Shown: positions 1 to 10,283 of the stretch, piece after piece
Numbering within the stretch: the stretch's first letter is position 1
Layout: each line of letters begins with the position of its first letter
From: Pseudoneurospora amorphoporcata
Lineage: Eukaryota; Ascomycota; Sordariomycetes; Sordariales; Sordariaceae
Length of the DNA: 64,000 nt
Reading direction: 5' to 3'
Assembly (NCBI GenBank): GCA_033297205.1
Contig: MU859092.1
Location: forward strand, 124,001-188,000
Program-made: the position numbers and the translations under genes
The notes under the pieces: generated by a model
Seen by the model: the letters and a program-made list of their open reading frames with translations, nothing else
The model's database searches: none
Told to the model about the DNA's origin: nothing

Positions 1-726
1 GTTCCCTACCGTGGTTCCAAGCAATGTACCAATTCCACAATCACAATGCACAACTGGCAATGGAGTCTGGCAGCGCGTACCTGACGAGAGAGCCCGGCTC
101 ACCTGGAAATAGTGGAAACCCCAGAATGGAGCAAATGGAGCAAATGGAGGCCATTCGCGGGAACTGAGTGGGAGGACGGGACTGCCATGATATGTACTGT
201 ACGCCGACGTTCCCAACACGGGTTTTACCAGGGAATCGCTGAATAAGATAGGGCCAAGGTGTGCCGGCGACAGCCTATTGGCCCGATGGCATTCCAAGAG
301 GCATCCAAGAAATCCCAAGATTCTTGTCACCAAATGGCTGGCATTGGCTGGCGTCTCACCTCGTCTTGGATGGTGGCTATGCATGGCCAACCAACATTGG
401 TTCCCGAACCGGTTTTGAACCTCCCTTTTTTTTTTTGCTTGGGAACACGAGAATGTGCTGACTCTCTCCTGACTCTCTCTTCTTCTTTAAAACAGTTCAT
501 GCTGGCTTTTGTTCCTTCTTCATCAGTCTGTCGCTAAACCCCTCTCTTCCGCAACAAACTTTCTCTGTTGCCCTTTTTTCACACTCACTGCCATAGCGCT
601 CGTTTGTATGGCATTTTAGTCGCGTTACTTTTCATTCTATAATCCAGCCCTTTTCTCGCCATCCACGCCGCCTTAGCCATCTAAATACCTAACTATTATT
701 TGTCTGGGCAACCTTTGACCATCAAA
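1..726. other. Upstream region of the GH72 gene
   Basis: No gene is recognised here. The stretch holds the promoter and leader of the downstream glucanosyltransferase. It has pyrimidine-rich patches, including a T run near 425-436 and CT-rich sequence from about 465 to 660. The short reading frames look like chance. Confidence 0.6.
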
Positions 727-2061
727 ATGCGTTCCACCATCATCATCACCGCCCTCGCGGCGTCTGGCGCCGTTAATGCCGGTGTTGCCAAGAACTCCAA
801 GCGTGCTACCGTCACCCCCATCACCACCAAGGGTAACGCCTTCTTCAAGGGTGACGAGAGATTCTACGTTCGCGGTATCGCTTACCAGCCCGGTGGCTCT
901 TCTGCCAACCTCGTACGAACCTCCACCAGCATCAATACATAACAACTAGTCGACTAACACGCCATGTAGGATCCCCTTGCCGACCCCAAGATCTGCCTTG
1001 AGGATATTAAGAAGTTCGAGGATCTTGGCATCAACGTTGTCCGTGTCTACTCTACCGACAATTCCAAGTCGCACAAGGAGTGCATGGAGGCTCTCGCGGA
1101 CGCCGGTATCTACGTCGCCCTTGACGTCAACAACCCGCTGTACTCCATCAACCGCGCGACCCCCCATCCCTCTTACAACGCCGTCTACCTGCAGAGCGTC
1201 TTCGCCACCATCGACGAGTTCGCCCAGTACGACAACACCTTCGCCTTCTTCTCCGGAAACGAGGTCATCCACGATGAGGCCGAGAGCACGCTCGCCGCTC
1301 CCTACGTCAAGGCCACCGACCGCGACATGAGGGCTTACATCAAGGCGCGCAAGTACCGCTCCATCCCCGTCGGCTACTCGGCCGCCGACGTGTCCAAGAA
1401 CTGCATGCAGACGGCCAAGTACTTCAACTGCGGCACCGACGAGGAGCGGTCCGACTTCTTCGCCTTCAACGACTACTCGTGGTGCAAGAGCAACTTCAAG
1501 ACCTCGGGCTGGGACGTCAAGGTCAAGAACTTTACCGACTACGGCCTGCCCATCTTCCTGTCCGAGTACGGCTGCACGACCAACGGCCGCGACTTCGGCG
1601 AGGTTAGCGCCCTCATGGACAAAGACAAGATGACCGCCGTCTACTCCGGCGGTCTCATGTACGAGTACACCATGGAGGAGAACGGATACGGAATCGTCAA
1701 CATCACCAAGGGCAAGGACATCACCGACCAGACCGGCAAGCGCATCGAGCTGCCCGAGTTCGCCGCCTACAAGAAGGCCCTCGCCACGTACCCCGCCCCC
1801 ACTGGTGACGGTGGTTACTCTAAGACGACCAAGGCCCAGGACTGCCCTCCCAAGGATGACGACTGGCTTGTTGAGGACGACACTCTTCCTGAGATGCCCG
1901 CTGGTGCTAAGAAGGTAAGCTTTATTATCTTTGAGTTTGTCAAACACGCGTCGAATCTGAAACTAACTCACCAAATCAGTACCTCGAGAACGGCGCCGGC
2001 AAGGGTCCCGGTCTCGAAGGCGCCGGCTCCCAGTGGGCCGGCGATGCCTCCCCCACCTCTG

Positions 2062-2098
<37 letters not shown>

Positions 2099-2252
2099 CT
2101 CCGGCTCCGGCTCCGGCTCCAGCGCTTCCTCCACCGCTTCTGCCACCGACAACGCTGCTGGTTTCGCCGTCGCTGGCCCCATCAACAAGGGCCCCTTCGT
2201 CGTTACCGGTCTTGCTGTCCTCTTCACCCTCGTCGGTGCTGTTGCTTTGTAA
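727..2252 (+). CDS. GPI-anchored 1,3-beta-glucanosyltransferase (GH72, GEL/GAS family)
   Basis: Three exons (727-912, 970-1914, 1980-2252) encode 467 residues. The introns of 57 and 65 bases have GT..TAG and GTAAGC..CAG borders. A signal peptide covers about residues 1-18. The GH72 catalytic domain follows, with the two family glutamates in SGNEVIHD (E160) and FLSEYGC (E261). A Ser/Gly repeat tail (SGSGSG) precedes a C-terminal hydrophobic segment (GPFVVTGLAVLF) typical of a GPI attachment signal. The family cuts and re-ligates beta-1,3-glucan chains at the plasma membrane and wall. No C-terminal X8/CBM43 cysteine module is seen, so it resembles the shorter Gel1-type members. The start at 727 is the first ATG leading directly into the signal peptide. 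The family call is very secure; which paralogue it is remains open. Confidence 0.95.
2058..2120 (+). repeat. Hexanucleotide repeat coding for Ser-Gly
   Basis: A near-perfect tandem of ggctct, later ggctcc, lies inside the last exon of the GH72 gene. It encodes an alternating Ser/Gly linker between the enzyme domain and the GPI signal. The length is expected to vary between strains because the units are nearly identical. Confidence 0.9.
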
Positions 2253-2400
2253 TTCTAGCAAGTAGCGACAGACTGTTGAGAGTTTGAGTGCATGGCATGC
2301 GATGCGTTGTTTGAATAAATTTTTATGTGCATACTTAGTATTATACCACATACGAGAACATATAGACATGGTGGATGGAAGATGAGGCTTTGCCGGGGTC

Positions 2401-2427
2401 TTTTTTTTTTTTTTTTTTTTTTTTTTT
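2401..2427. repeat. Homopolymer T27
   Basis: Twenty-seven consecutive T lie about 150 bases past the stop of the GH72 gene, probably in or just beyond its 3' untranslated region. Confidence 0.9.
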
Positions 2428-3844
2428 GTAGGGCGTCTTGCTTGAATTTCACTTCCGAAAATTAATACCTAAACCGGGTAATCACATTCGGCGTTGCTCA
2501 TCAATTTGTATGCGATTGACTGTATGCGTGTGTATGTATGTTTTGGATGTGGTGTCGTCTTGTTGAGCCGTTGATCTGCGGCACATCAGGTTGATCAGGG
2601 TTCGGCATGTATCGACGAAAGTGTCGATGATGTTCAGCGATTGCCGGATGATCATGCGCAACTCGGGGATTCGAGCTTTCAATACATAACTGGCTGTCAA
2701 GAACTGGGATCGACCCGGTTTGTGAGATCATGGTGATCTATGCCGACTTAAGTCTGACCTCACTTCATGACCTACCAACTTGACGAGCTGCAACCCAAAA
2801 ACCCGATTGTAAGCTGGTGATAGTTTCAAAGAGGGCACTCCTCAAAATCATAGGTACCTTCCAACATGGCCAATTAGCACCAGCTCGCCTTCCTTCAAGC
2901 GATCTCCCTCACTGGCTGCACCATCAAACATGCAGCAGCTCAGCTACCTCACCTCCTAACCCCTCTTTGCTGAGGCGGTCGTTCATGATGTTGGTCGACG
3001 GCAAAGACGAACGGGTCGGGCACAAAACCCATTGTCTCGGCACCGACCGGGAGACGGGGAACACAGCCGGCAGCCACGCTCCCACGTTTGTGCCGCTTGA
3101 GGACTTGGTTTCGAAAAGAGAATCCCCAATTGGGTTTTGGTGTTGAGGGACTCTCCTATTAAAGACATCGAAGGAGTGTTACACCACAGGTACGAGTCCG
3201 CGTCATTGGGTCGCCGCGGGTTGTCGAGTTGCTCCTTGGGTATTCCTGTCCGCTTGGAAGGAAGGAAGAAGCTCAATCATCCGGTCTGGAGGTCCCTTCC
3301 CTATGATGTGCCGTGAAGTGTGTCGTACAAGTATGGAAGGTACTGTAGTGGAGGAACGGCTTCACGCCCGCCTGCCGCTGAACTGCCCGATTTGATCGCA
3401 TGGGGGTGGTAAGCTGAGAGTCAAGAAGTGACGACGCCCAACTTGCATCGAGTTGGTGAGGATGGCAGCTGCTGAACCGCACTCATCTTCCACTTGCTGA
3501 AGATTCCTCAGGAGAAGATAGGGAAGGGACGGGATGAAGTGTCTGTAAGGCGGGTGCATGTCAGTTGCAACTGCCGTGGAGGTGAGAGAGAGTATGTGTA
3601 AGGAATTGACTGGATGGACTTAAGCCGCGACTTCCCCAACTGTTGTGCGATGATCAACATCGAGGGAAGGTGTATCCCAACGAAGCTTGCTTGAGATAAT
3701 ATCAGGAGGTTGGCGGCGCTTTTTGCTCGCTTCAATTCTCCCCATTTTTATTATTTGTTTTGGCCTTTTTGCTCGTTGCGAGTGACCTTGCTACTGGTGG
3801 GCTTGCTGTTTAATCAATGACACGCCTGTCCAGGCCGACAGCAG

Positions 3845-3864
3845 CATCATCATCATCATCATCA
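3845..3864. repeat. CAT trinucleotide microsatellite
   Basis: Short tandem of CAT units about 45 bases upstream of the cytochrome b561 start codon, so probably in its 5' leader. Confidence 0.85.
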
Positions 3865-3909
3865 CGAACTTAGCTCACATTGAGGACCGGAGGTGAACCA
3901 CTCGTACCA

Positions 3910-4959
3910 ATGGCGCTCCTTTCAGCGGCAAGGCTTGCCGCCCTCGTTGGTGTTTGTAAGTCTAGTCTCCCTTCATCTTTCTTCCAAACTTACCATGTCG
4001 AGTATCTTGGACATTTTTTTTTTTTCACTAACTGAACGCGGCTTTAGCTTGCTCCATTTTCGCCGTCGAAGGCCGTCCCGATGTTCATACCCACTTTGGC
4101 TTCCCCGGGTCCGGTCAGAATGCGCCTGTTGCTCCCTCGCCTGTTGCTCAGGGAGCGACTGACATGTTCTCTGTATGGACACCATCTGAACGCTACTACC
4201 TACACGTCCACGGAATCATCGCTGCCCTCGCCTTCGTCATCCTTTTCCCTCTCGGTTCCATGCTCATTCGCTTGCTTCCCGGCCGCATGGCCCTCTTCGC
4301 TCATGCTTTTTGGCAGCTGTTGACGCTACTCGTCTATTTGGCCGCCATTGGGCTTGGTATACACATTATCAAGCAAAGGCCGTGGTTGGTATGTTCTTCC
4401 CTTACTCCTGCTTTGACATGCCTCTTTCCCATTGACCAAAGCTGACTTCTTACTACCATCGAACAAGATGAGGACAGCAAAAACCAACTACCACCCAGTC
4501 ATCGGCATCTTTGTCCTCGCACTCCTGTTCATTCAACCACTCGTTGGGACCTTCCACCACAAGGAACACAAAATAGATCGCCGCCGCGGATTCTGGTCAG
4601 CCCTTCACCTCGTAATCGGAAAGATTGCCATCACGGTTGGAATGATCAATGGCTACATGGGCCTAATAACAGCAAGCGAGATGGACAACGTAGACCAGAA
4701 GCTCAAAACAACATATGTCGCTGCCGCGCTGACGCTTTGGCTACTATGGACTGCCCTGTCAATGTGGTGGGAGTGGAAAAGGCATAGGAGGGAAAGGTCG
4801 GAAAAGGAGTTGGAGCGTGCCCTGGGCGAAGATAGGACCGGTATTGGCGCCGATTGCGGAATAAATGGGATGGACAATGGAAGGCCGGTCAACGATCGGA
4901 GCGGCGCAAGGGCGAGGGAAGCGCTTAGGAAGGCGAAGAGATCGAGACGTGGAGGTTGA
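3910..4959 (+). CDS. Cytochrome b561-domain membrane protein
   Basis: Three exons are proposed (3910-3955, 4048-4388, 4468-4959), giving 292 residues. A hydrophobic N-terminus (MALLSAARLAALVGV) looks like a signal sequence. The body has about five membrane segments carrying four histidines in the right setting for two b-type haems: LHVHGII, FAHAFWQ, NYHPVIG and ALHLVIGK. This is the pattern of the cyt_b561/FRRS1-like domain found in fungi next to DOMON modules. Here only a short lumenal stretch precedes the b561 core, so the DOMON domain is absent. The C-terminal tail is cytosolic in character, rich in Arg, Lys and Glu. The likely role is transmembrane electron transfer; partner and substrate are not evident. 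Exon joins are inferred from splice signals and frame. Confidence 0.82.
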
Positions 4960-5553
4960 TGAGGTTTAATGTCGGAGTTGATCCAGTGACGAGTCTGTGT
5001 TTCGGCGATGGTTGAAGTCTTGCCCTTTTAATGACATCGAAGGAGTCTTGGTGTCTTCCAGCCCACATCCTGTAAAAAACAGTCGATAAAAATAGCTTTA
5101 AACATAATTGTTATCCACCGAACCGAGATGTCTCACCGGGCCATTCCCTGAATATTGCTGCTGTTGTGTATGATCACCAGCCCGCCACATTTCGCCTAGT
5201 TAAATGACTCCATTCGCTTCATCACACGACCCGACCTGCTCTTTTCCATATGTGGACCCAGCACCATGGCCCCACGCTCCATCACCACATACAAACATAA
5301 GCTGCGCCCCAACGCCAAAACCATGAACCCTGAGAGTCTCATCAATCATCACGATCACTGACGTACCTGCCGTCCATCTGCAGCGCAGCAAAGCAAATTC
5401 CTATGATCACGAACAGCCAACCAAATAGACCATCAAAAGAGAAATCGTCCGAGCCCGAACCGGACTAGACCGAGGCGGAAAGGACGGAGATACGGATCGC
5501 TCGTGGGCACACACAGCCCCACGACGATACCGTAACAAAAAACCAAAGAAAAG
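4960..5553. other. Intergenic region, nothing recognised
   Basis: This holds the 3' flank of the b561 gene and some 350 bases without convincing coding signal. A frame on the minus strand at 5407-5802 is interrupted in context and was not accepted. Confidence 0.5.
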
Positions 5554-5997
5554 ATGCTCATCGCCAAAATGCTCAAACTGAGTCAACAGCTCAACAAGCT
5601 CTCCAAGCCCATCCTCGTCTACCTCGCCGCCCTCCAAGACGTGCCCGGCAACCCGCTCAACTTTGCCACCACCCTCGCGACCGCCGCGACTACGACGACG
5701 TCGTACTATGTGTCTAGTGCTTGTACTGAGAGCCCGACGGCTGTTTGTCAGATTCAGATTCCCACCCAATTCGACCAGCATAAGCATCACTATGGGCAGC
5801 AAGGAGGGGTGACGGGCCCGACGCCGTTTCCGTTTGCATATGGGTATTCGTCATCGCCATCGTCTGAGTTGGGGTCGGGATCGGAATTGGTAGTTTGGTG
5901 GTCTGGGGTGTTGTTGGGAAGCGGGATGGAAGAGGTGGTGGAGGAGAGCGGCGTGTGGGGCATCGTCATCAGGGCAGGTTTGGGTCTGTGGGCTTAA
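5554..5997 (+). CDS. Doubtful small protein, Thr/Ser-rich
   Basis: An open frame of 147 codons with fungal-like codon choice in its first half: runs of C-ending codons and a sensible LSQQLNKLSKPILVYLAAL helix. Two cysteines lie in SACTESPTAVCQ. The second half is Gly/Ser-rich and less gene-like. It converges on the DUF4238 gene and overlaps its last codon (5994-5997). I recognise no family. It could be a genuine short orphan, an exon of something longer, or chance in a GC-rich stretch. Confidence 0.3.
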   Translation: MLIAKMLKLSQQLNKLSKPILVYLAALQDVPGNPLNFATTLATAATTTTSYYVSSACTESPTAVCQIQIPTQFDQHKHHYGQQGGVTGPTPFPFAYGYSSSPSSELGSGSELVVWWSGVLLGSGMEEVVEESGVWGIVIRAGLGLWA

Positions 5998-8694
5998 GAC
6001 TTCTCCTCCTCCTCCGGTCGTGTGGGATAGACGTGCGTAAAGAGCACCTTCCCCAGGTTCTGTATCACCTGTGGGCTGAGGTTGTGCTTGATCCGCTCGG
6101 GTTCCATGATTTCGGCGAACATATCGCGGCACATTGAGCGGGTGATGAGCTCGAGGCGCTCAAGGGGGTCGGTTAGAGACTTCAGGACGGGATCGGTGTT
6201 CCCGAGGGCGGTAGCTGCGACCATGGCAAAGGCCATAAGGTCGGGTGACTTGGCTAGGGCTTCGATTCGTGAGATTCCTGTGTTTTAAAAGGGGGTTTTG
6301 TTAGCGGGAGGGGGTGATGGTCTGGACTTTTCTGGTTGGCGTTATTGTGGTGGGAGGGGTCACGGTTTGGTTTCGGGATTGGTGTTGGGTATATTGGGAT
6401 TGAGATGGATGGAGGACTGGGCGTTTCAAAACGGGTGTGCATTTGAGGTTTGCATTGGCGACAATAGGCCTTTGAGTTATGGGGATTGGGAGTCAAGCTC
6501 TGGGGCGGAATTTACGTACCACAGGTCATCAGAGGTCCGGCACCTGTAAACAAAGAAGACGTCGTGTTAGCAAAGAATGAGGCGGTAGTTTGTATGTAAT
6601 GTTGATTGCTCCTCACCTTTAATAAACGGCTCGAACTCGGTTTGAACGTTCAGGTGCGCCCGTTGGCGAAACCTGGTGTCCATCCTGAAGGCCATGTACA
6701 TTAAGGTGTTCAGTCTGTCGGGTCTGATCAGTTTCTTGGCTGCTGCATTGTTAGTGTTGCGTAAACTTGAAGCGTGAGACTGCCATCACCTACCGCGAAC
6801 GATTGCATTTTCAGGGATCCCAAGCCGGTCTCCTTGCGGACTGAGCAAGTCGATGCCTTCGTGCTCCATGATCATGTTCCTCTCTGCTTGTATATATAAC
6901 CACAATCTCGGACTGGGCAAGCGAAGATATTCGCTGACTAGTGACTCTCGATTGCGTTGGCGAATCGCCTCGTCTACTCCTCGAGACCACGAGTCGATCT
7001 TTACCCTCAAGGTTTTCATCCTTGCCACTTGATCAAGATCCTTCTTTAAGGTATCATACGAGCCGCCTGATTCAGGATATCATTAGCGACGTGCTGAAGT
7101 TCATGCATCTCGGTGCCATACCTAGCTGTTCGTAGGTGTCCATGTAGGAGGCGACAGACTCTAATGAGCCCTGCGTCAGTGCATTTAGTTCCATCATGGA
7201 CTTGAGGAAGGCCTCGCCATGTGGGTCCTGGATTCTCTCGTCGTTCACCACTGCCTTTTTGAATTCGCGTTGTCGTTCCGCGTGCCGAAGCCGAATCTTC
7301 TCATAATCCTTGACTGTTGGTAGAAAGGCAGGCGTCGCCCATAACGCAGCCTTCTGCGAGCCCAGAGAGCGTGACACCGCTTCCAGCTTCTTGAGTGTCT
7401 TCAGACGATCCTCCTTATCTTCCCCCAACAGTATCTTCCCAATCTCAAGAGGAGGAGCGGTCAAATACCACTCCAGTGTCCTTGCGAACGCCTGCTTGGA
7501 GTTGTAAACAAGACTGGTGCAGCGTAGACAATTGTCGAGAAAGATTGAGTTGATGATGTTCACATACCGGCTTCCGATCGGGAAGAAGGGAAAGCGGAAC
7601 TTGTCGTCCTTTCTTTTCTGCCCATCATGACCCTCCTGCAGGACCAGACGGCCATTCACAATCCCGCTGTAACTGTTTCCTGCCTTGCGTACAGGCAGAT
7701 CAGCCAACATGCCGTTGACATGGCCATAAGGATCCAGAAGCAAAGATCTATGGAAGTCCCTCTGCTCTCTGACTCGAGGAGATTGGTCTTCAAGTGGATC
7801 AGGAAAAATCCCGGAGCGAAGAACAACCATGATCTTTGGAGATACCGGCGCAAAGGTATGGAGTTCCACGTACCCAAGGGTTTCTTCCTTGTTTGACTTG
7901 ACGTCCCGGGCAAGATTGTTCGGCCCTTCATGCACCGAGTAGCTATTGTCCGTAAGGATGAACTCATTCTCCGCTTCAGATGGTACGCACAACGTCATGT
8001 AAGAACCTTGAACATGGGTGAAAAACCACATGGCATCGTTTTGGTACATCTTCTTGGGAAGCTCTCGTATCCAGTTCGACTCCGGGTCCATGTCAAGGTT
8101 GATGATTGTTTCGATGTTGTGCAACCAGACCTGCATAGGGGTTTTGAATTGCGGATGTTCTTCCATGTACTCGCGAAGGATTTCCCGGTCGTTCTCGGAA
8201 TATGCTTCTGGTTTTTCATGGAAAAAGCGGGTATGAAACCGAGCGCTGCGGTACTTCATGAGGAAGAGGAACTTGCGAATCACGTTTCGCTCGTCCCGGG
8301 TGAGAACAACTCCGTCCTCGTTCGCTTCATATGCCTTTGTGATCTTGGTGAAGATGGTTGCTGCCTGATCCTCCAGTTTGGAGAGCAACTTCTCGACATG
8401 TCTTTGCTCCCCGTTGGGCTTCGTGAAGTCATCGTACATGTTGATCTGGCCGAAGATCCTGGAAACGGGCTTCTCGGTGAAGACGGCGGGGTCTTGGGTC
8501 AGGTCGAGGCTGCTGGTCACCAGATCTCCCGGAAACATGCCCTTCTCGTATTTGGGCTTTGGCGTTCCTTTGGCTGCTTTTGGGGGCTTGGGGACCCTGT
8601 GGGCGAAGTTCTTGAGAATGAACCTGGGGACAAAGTGCTGGTACTGTCCGTTTGAATTGGCGGGCGCCATACTGGGTGGCTTGGGGTTTGACAT
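5994..8694 (-). CDS. DUF4238 domain protein
   Basis: Five exons on the minus strand (8694-7122, 7066-6794, 6742-6617, 6543-6520, 6277-5994) join in frame to give 759 residues. Each intron has GT..AG borders and good branch sites such as GCTAAT and ACTAAC. The N-terminal motif QHFVPRFILKNFA and the following region match the DUF4238 family (Pfam PF14022). That family occurs in bacteria and is common in filamentous fungi, with no assigned biochemical role. The conserved part occupies roughly residues 20-330; the remainder is mostly helical. No signal peptide or membrane segment is evident. Exon 4 has only 24 bases, and exon 3 begins at a CAGCAG tandem acceptor that allows a one-residue variant. 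The function is unknown; a soluble intracellular protein is likely. Confidence 0.85.
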
Positions 8695-9458
8695 GGTGTT
8701 ATGAGAGGTGATGTTGTTCTTGAAAGCAACGTTGATATAGGAGGAACTTGGAGTTTTGGGAAGAAAGAAGGTAGTGGATGTGTGCCGTTACCGATCTCTT
8801 TTTCAAGGTCAGGTCGTCCAACCCGATATATAACGAGCTCAGCCACGGTTGTCCTTGAAATAACCGTAGGAGTAACATCCCCAAAACGAAAGACCCATTT
8901 TTGAGGCCGTTGGGGCAGTGAGGCCTACAAGCGGCGGGGTTGCTTTTGTAGGCCCCCGTCTTGTTGGCCCTAGGTATGTCGTATGCCCCCAAACGAGGAA
9001 AGACAGTCGCTGATTGGCAGTTTGGGAGCCCTATCTGTCAAGTCGGTCCCATTGTACAGACATCAGGCGGATTGGGCTCGGCGTGGTTGAGTTTTCAATT
9101 GTATGCCTCCATTGCGGGTAACGAAAGGATTCGGCCGACAGGAGACGGTCGCCGTCAAGCGTCATCAACGAGGAAGGATCCTCAAGCGGAACAAGTTGTT
9201 GTTTGTTACTTGACAGGCCGTGGGCGGGGTAGCTTTGTAGACCTCCAGGAGTCTAGAAGCCGGCCCCAATAACATGATGATGTTCTTCACAAAGGCGCAA
9301 GAAAATGTGCCGTCACTGGAGGACTGGCGATGCAGAAGGTGGGAAATGAAAACGAAAGAGGGGAAGGGAAGACCGGGGGGCCAAATTTGCGCTCCAACTG
9401 CCAAAGACAGCGTTATGAGCTCTTGTTTTCCACCGGTCGGTAATAACAACAAATCATC
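8695..9458. other. Region between DUF4238 gene and tRNA
   Basis: It contains the promoter and 5' leader of the minus-strand DUF4238 gene and the upstream flank of the tRNA. Several 60-110 codon frames exist on both strands but none resembles a protein. Confidence 0.55.
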
Positions 9459-9543
9459 GGGCGTGTGGCTCAGTTGGTAGAGCGTTCGCTTAGCATGTTT
9501 CCGAGCATGCGAAAGGTCCTGGGTTCGATTCCCAGCTCGTCCA
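9459..9543 (+). tRNA. tRNA-Ala, anticodon AGC, with a 12-base intron
   Basis: An 85-base gene folds as a tRNA. The 5' acceptor strand GGGCGTG pairs with CTCGTCC and places the G3-U70 pair, the classic identity element for alanyl-tRNA synthetase. One T6-T67 mismatch is present. The A box is TGGCTCAGTTGG and the B box is GGTTCGATTCC. The anticodon stem TTCGC/GCGAA is interrupted one base after the anticodon AGC (9492-9494) by an intron at about 9496-9507, the standard position for nuclear tRNA introns. The mature length is 73. An oligo-T stretch near 9555 can end Pol III transcription. Confidence 0.93.
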
Positions 9544-10283
9544 TTTCTTTTACGACTTTTTCGTCCCTCTTACACTTCCAAGTACACACTTTTTTTGTTT
9601 TTTTCTATCTCGACCTTCCCTTGCGTTGTTGGTTTGTTTTGCAGTTTTGCACAATGCGCATCGTATCGCTGTAGACGGTCGACTTGGGCATCAAGATCGA
9701 CCAATTGGCATATGTTGGCTGCCGCTCCCAGTTTTAACTCCCACGCGTCCTCCCGTCTGACTTCCGGTTTCCGCATCCGTTTGACCTCCCCAGGAGTCCG
9801 TCATGGCTTCTTCCCATGGGGAGTTCAAGGCTTCTAGAAGGCGAAAATTGATAGGTTGAACTGGGACCTGAACATTTGAACTTTTTTGTCTACAGACACA
9901 ATTGTCACAAGGCCCTGTTTATCATTCGTGAGCAACGGGTAGCAAAAGGGACGTCAGTGACAAGCTAGACACACCGGTTTTTGTTTGTTCGTAAAGACGA
10001 AAATGTTGGTAAGGATATTGCTAGTATTATCCAAAGGACACAAGCCCTATTACCGAGCGCTATCTTTGGGATCAATTGCTCTCTAGCCCAAATTCCTTTC
10101 CTGAAAGAAGGATACTCTACCGTTTACACTATTTCCTTTTACCTTTCCTTGCCCAGTAAACCATCCGTGAGTCGTAAATGAGTGTCCTCTATGTCCAATG
10201 CTCGTACCGTACCCATGCTCATCATTATACTCGTCGCAGTCATTTCCCCCTTCCTTTATCCAGGCCAGTCCGTCATCCTCCAG
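9544..10283. other. Intergenic region, nothing recognised
   Basis: Pyrimidine-rich DNA follows the tRNA, and then comes the 3' flank of the MFS gene. No conserved frame was seen. Confidence 0.55.

Larger units (their letters stand above)
2253..3909. other. Intergenic region with no recognised gene
   Basis: The 1.66 kb between the GH72 gene and the cytochrome b561 gene contains an uninterrupted run of 27 T (2401-2427) and a CAT trinucleotide tract (3845-3864). Reading frames are short and overlapping on both strands and resemble no family I know. A tRNA-like hairpin at 2695-2771 was considered and rejected. Confidence 0.55.

Noticed and set aside
946..1947. Long open frame (333 codons) on the minus strand, antisense to the GH72 gene
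   Set aside because: It is a mirror of biased codon use in the real exon; its composition is Val/Gly/Leu/Asp-rich with no family motifs.
2695..2771. 77-base tRNA-like fold on the minus strand (acceptor 6 of 7 pairs, T-arm-like hairpin)
   Set aside because: There is no D-arm pairing, the anticodon loop lacks U33, and the T loop begins with G. Probably coincidence.
3164..5046. Repeat GACATCGAAGGAGT at 3164-3177 and 5033-5046, flanking the b561 gene
   Set aside because: A few shared 14-mers are expected by chance in 64 kb, and there is no longer flanking similarity.
7930..8655. Plus-strand frame of 241 codons opposite the DUF4238 exon
   Set aside because: It is antisense to a clear coding exon, with no motif.
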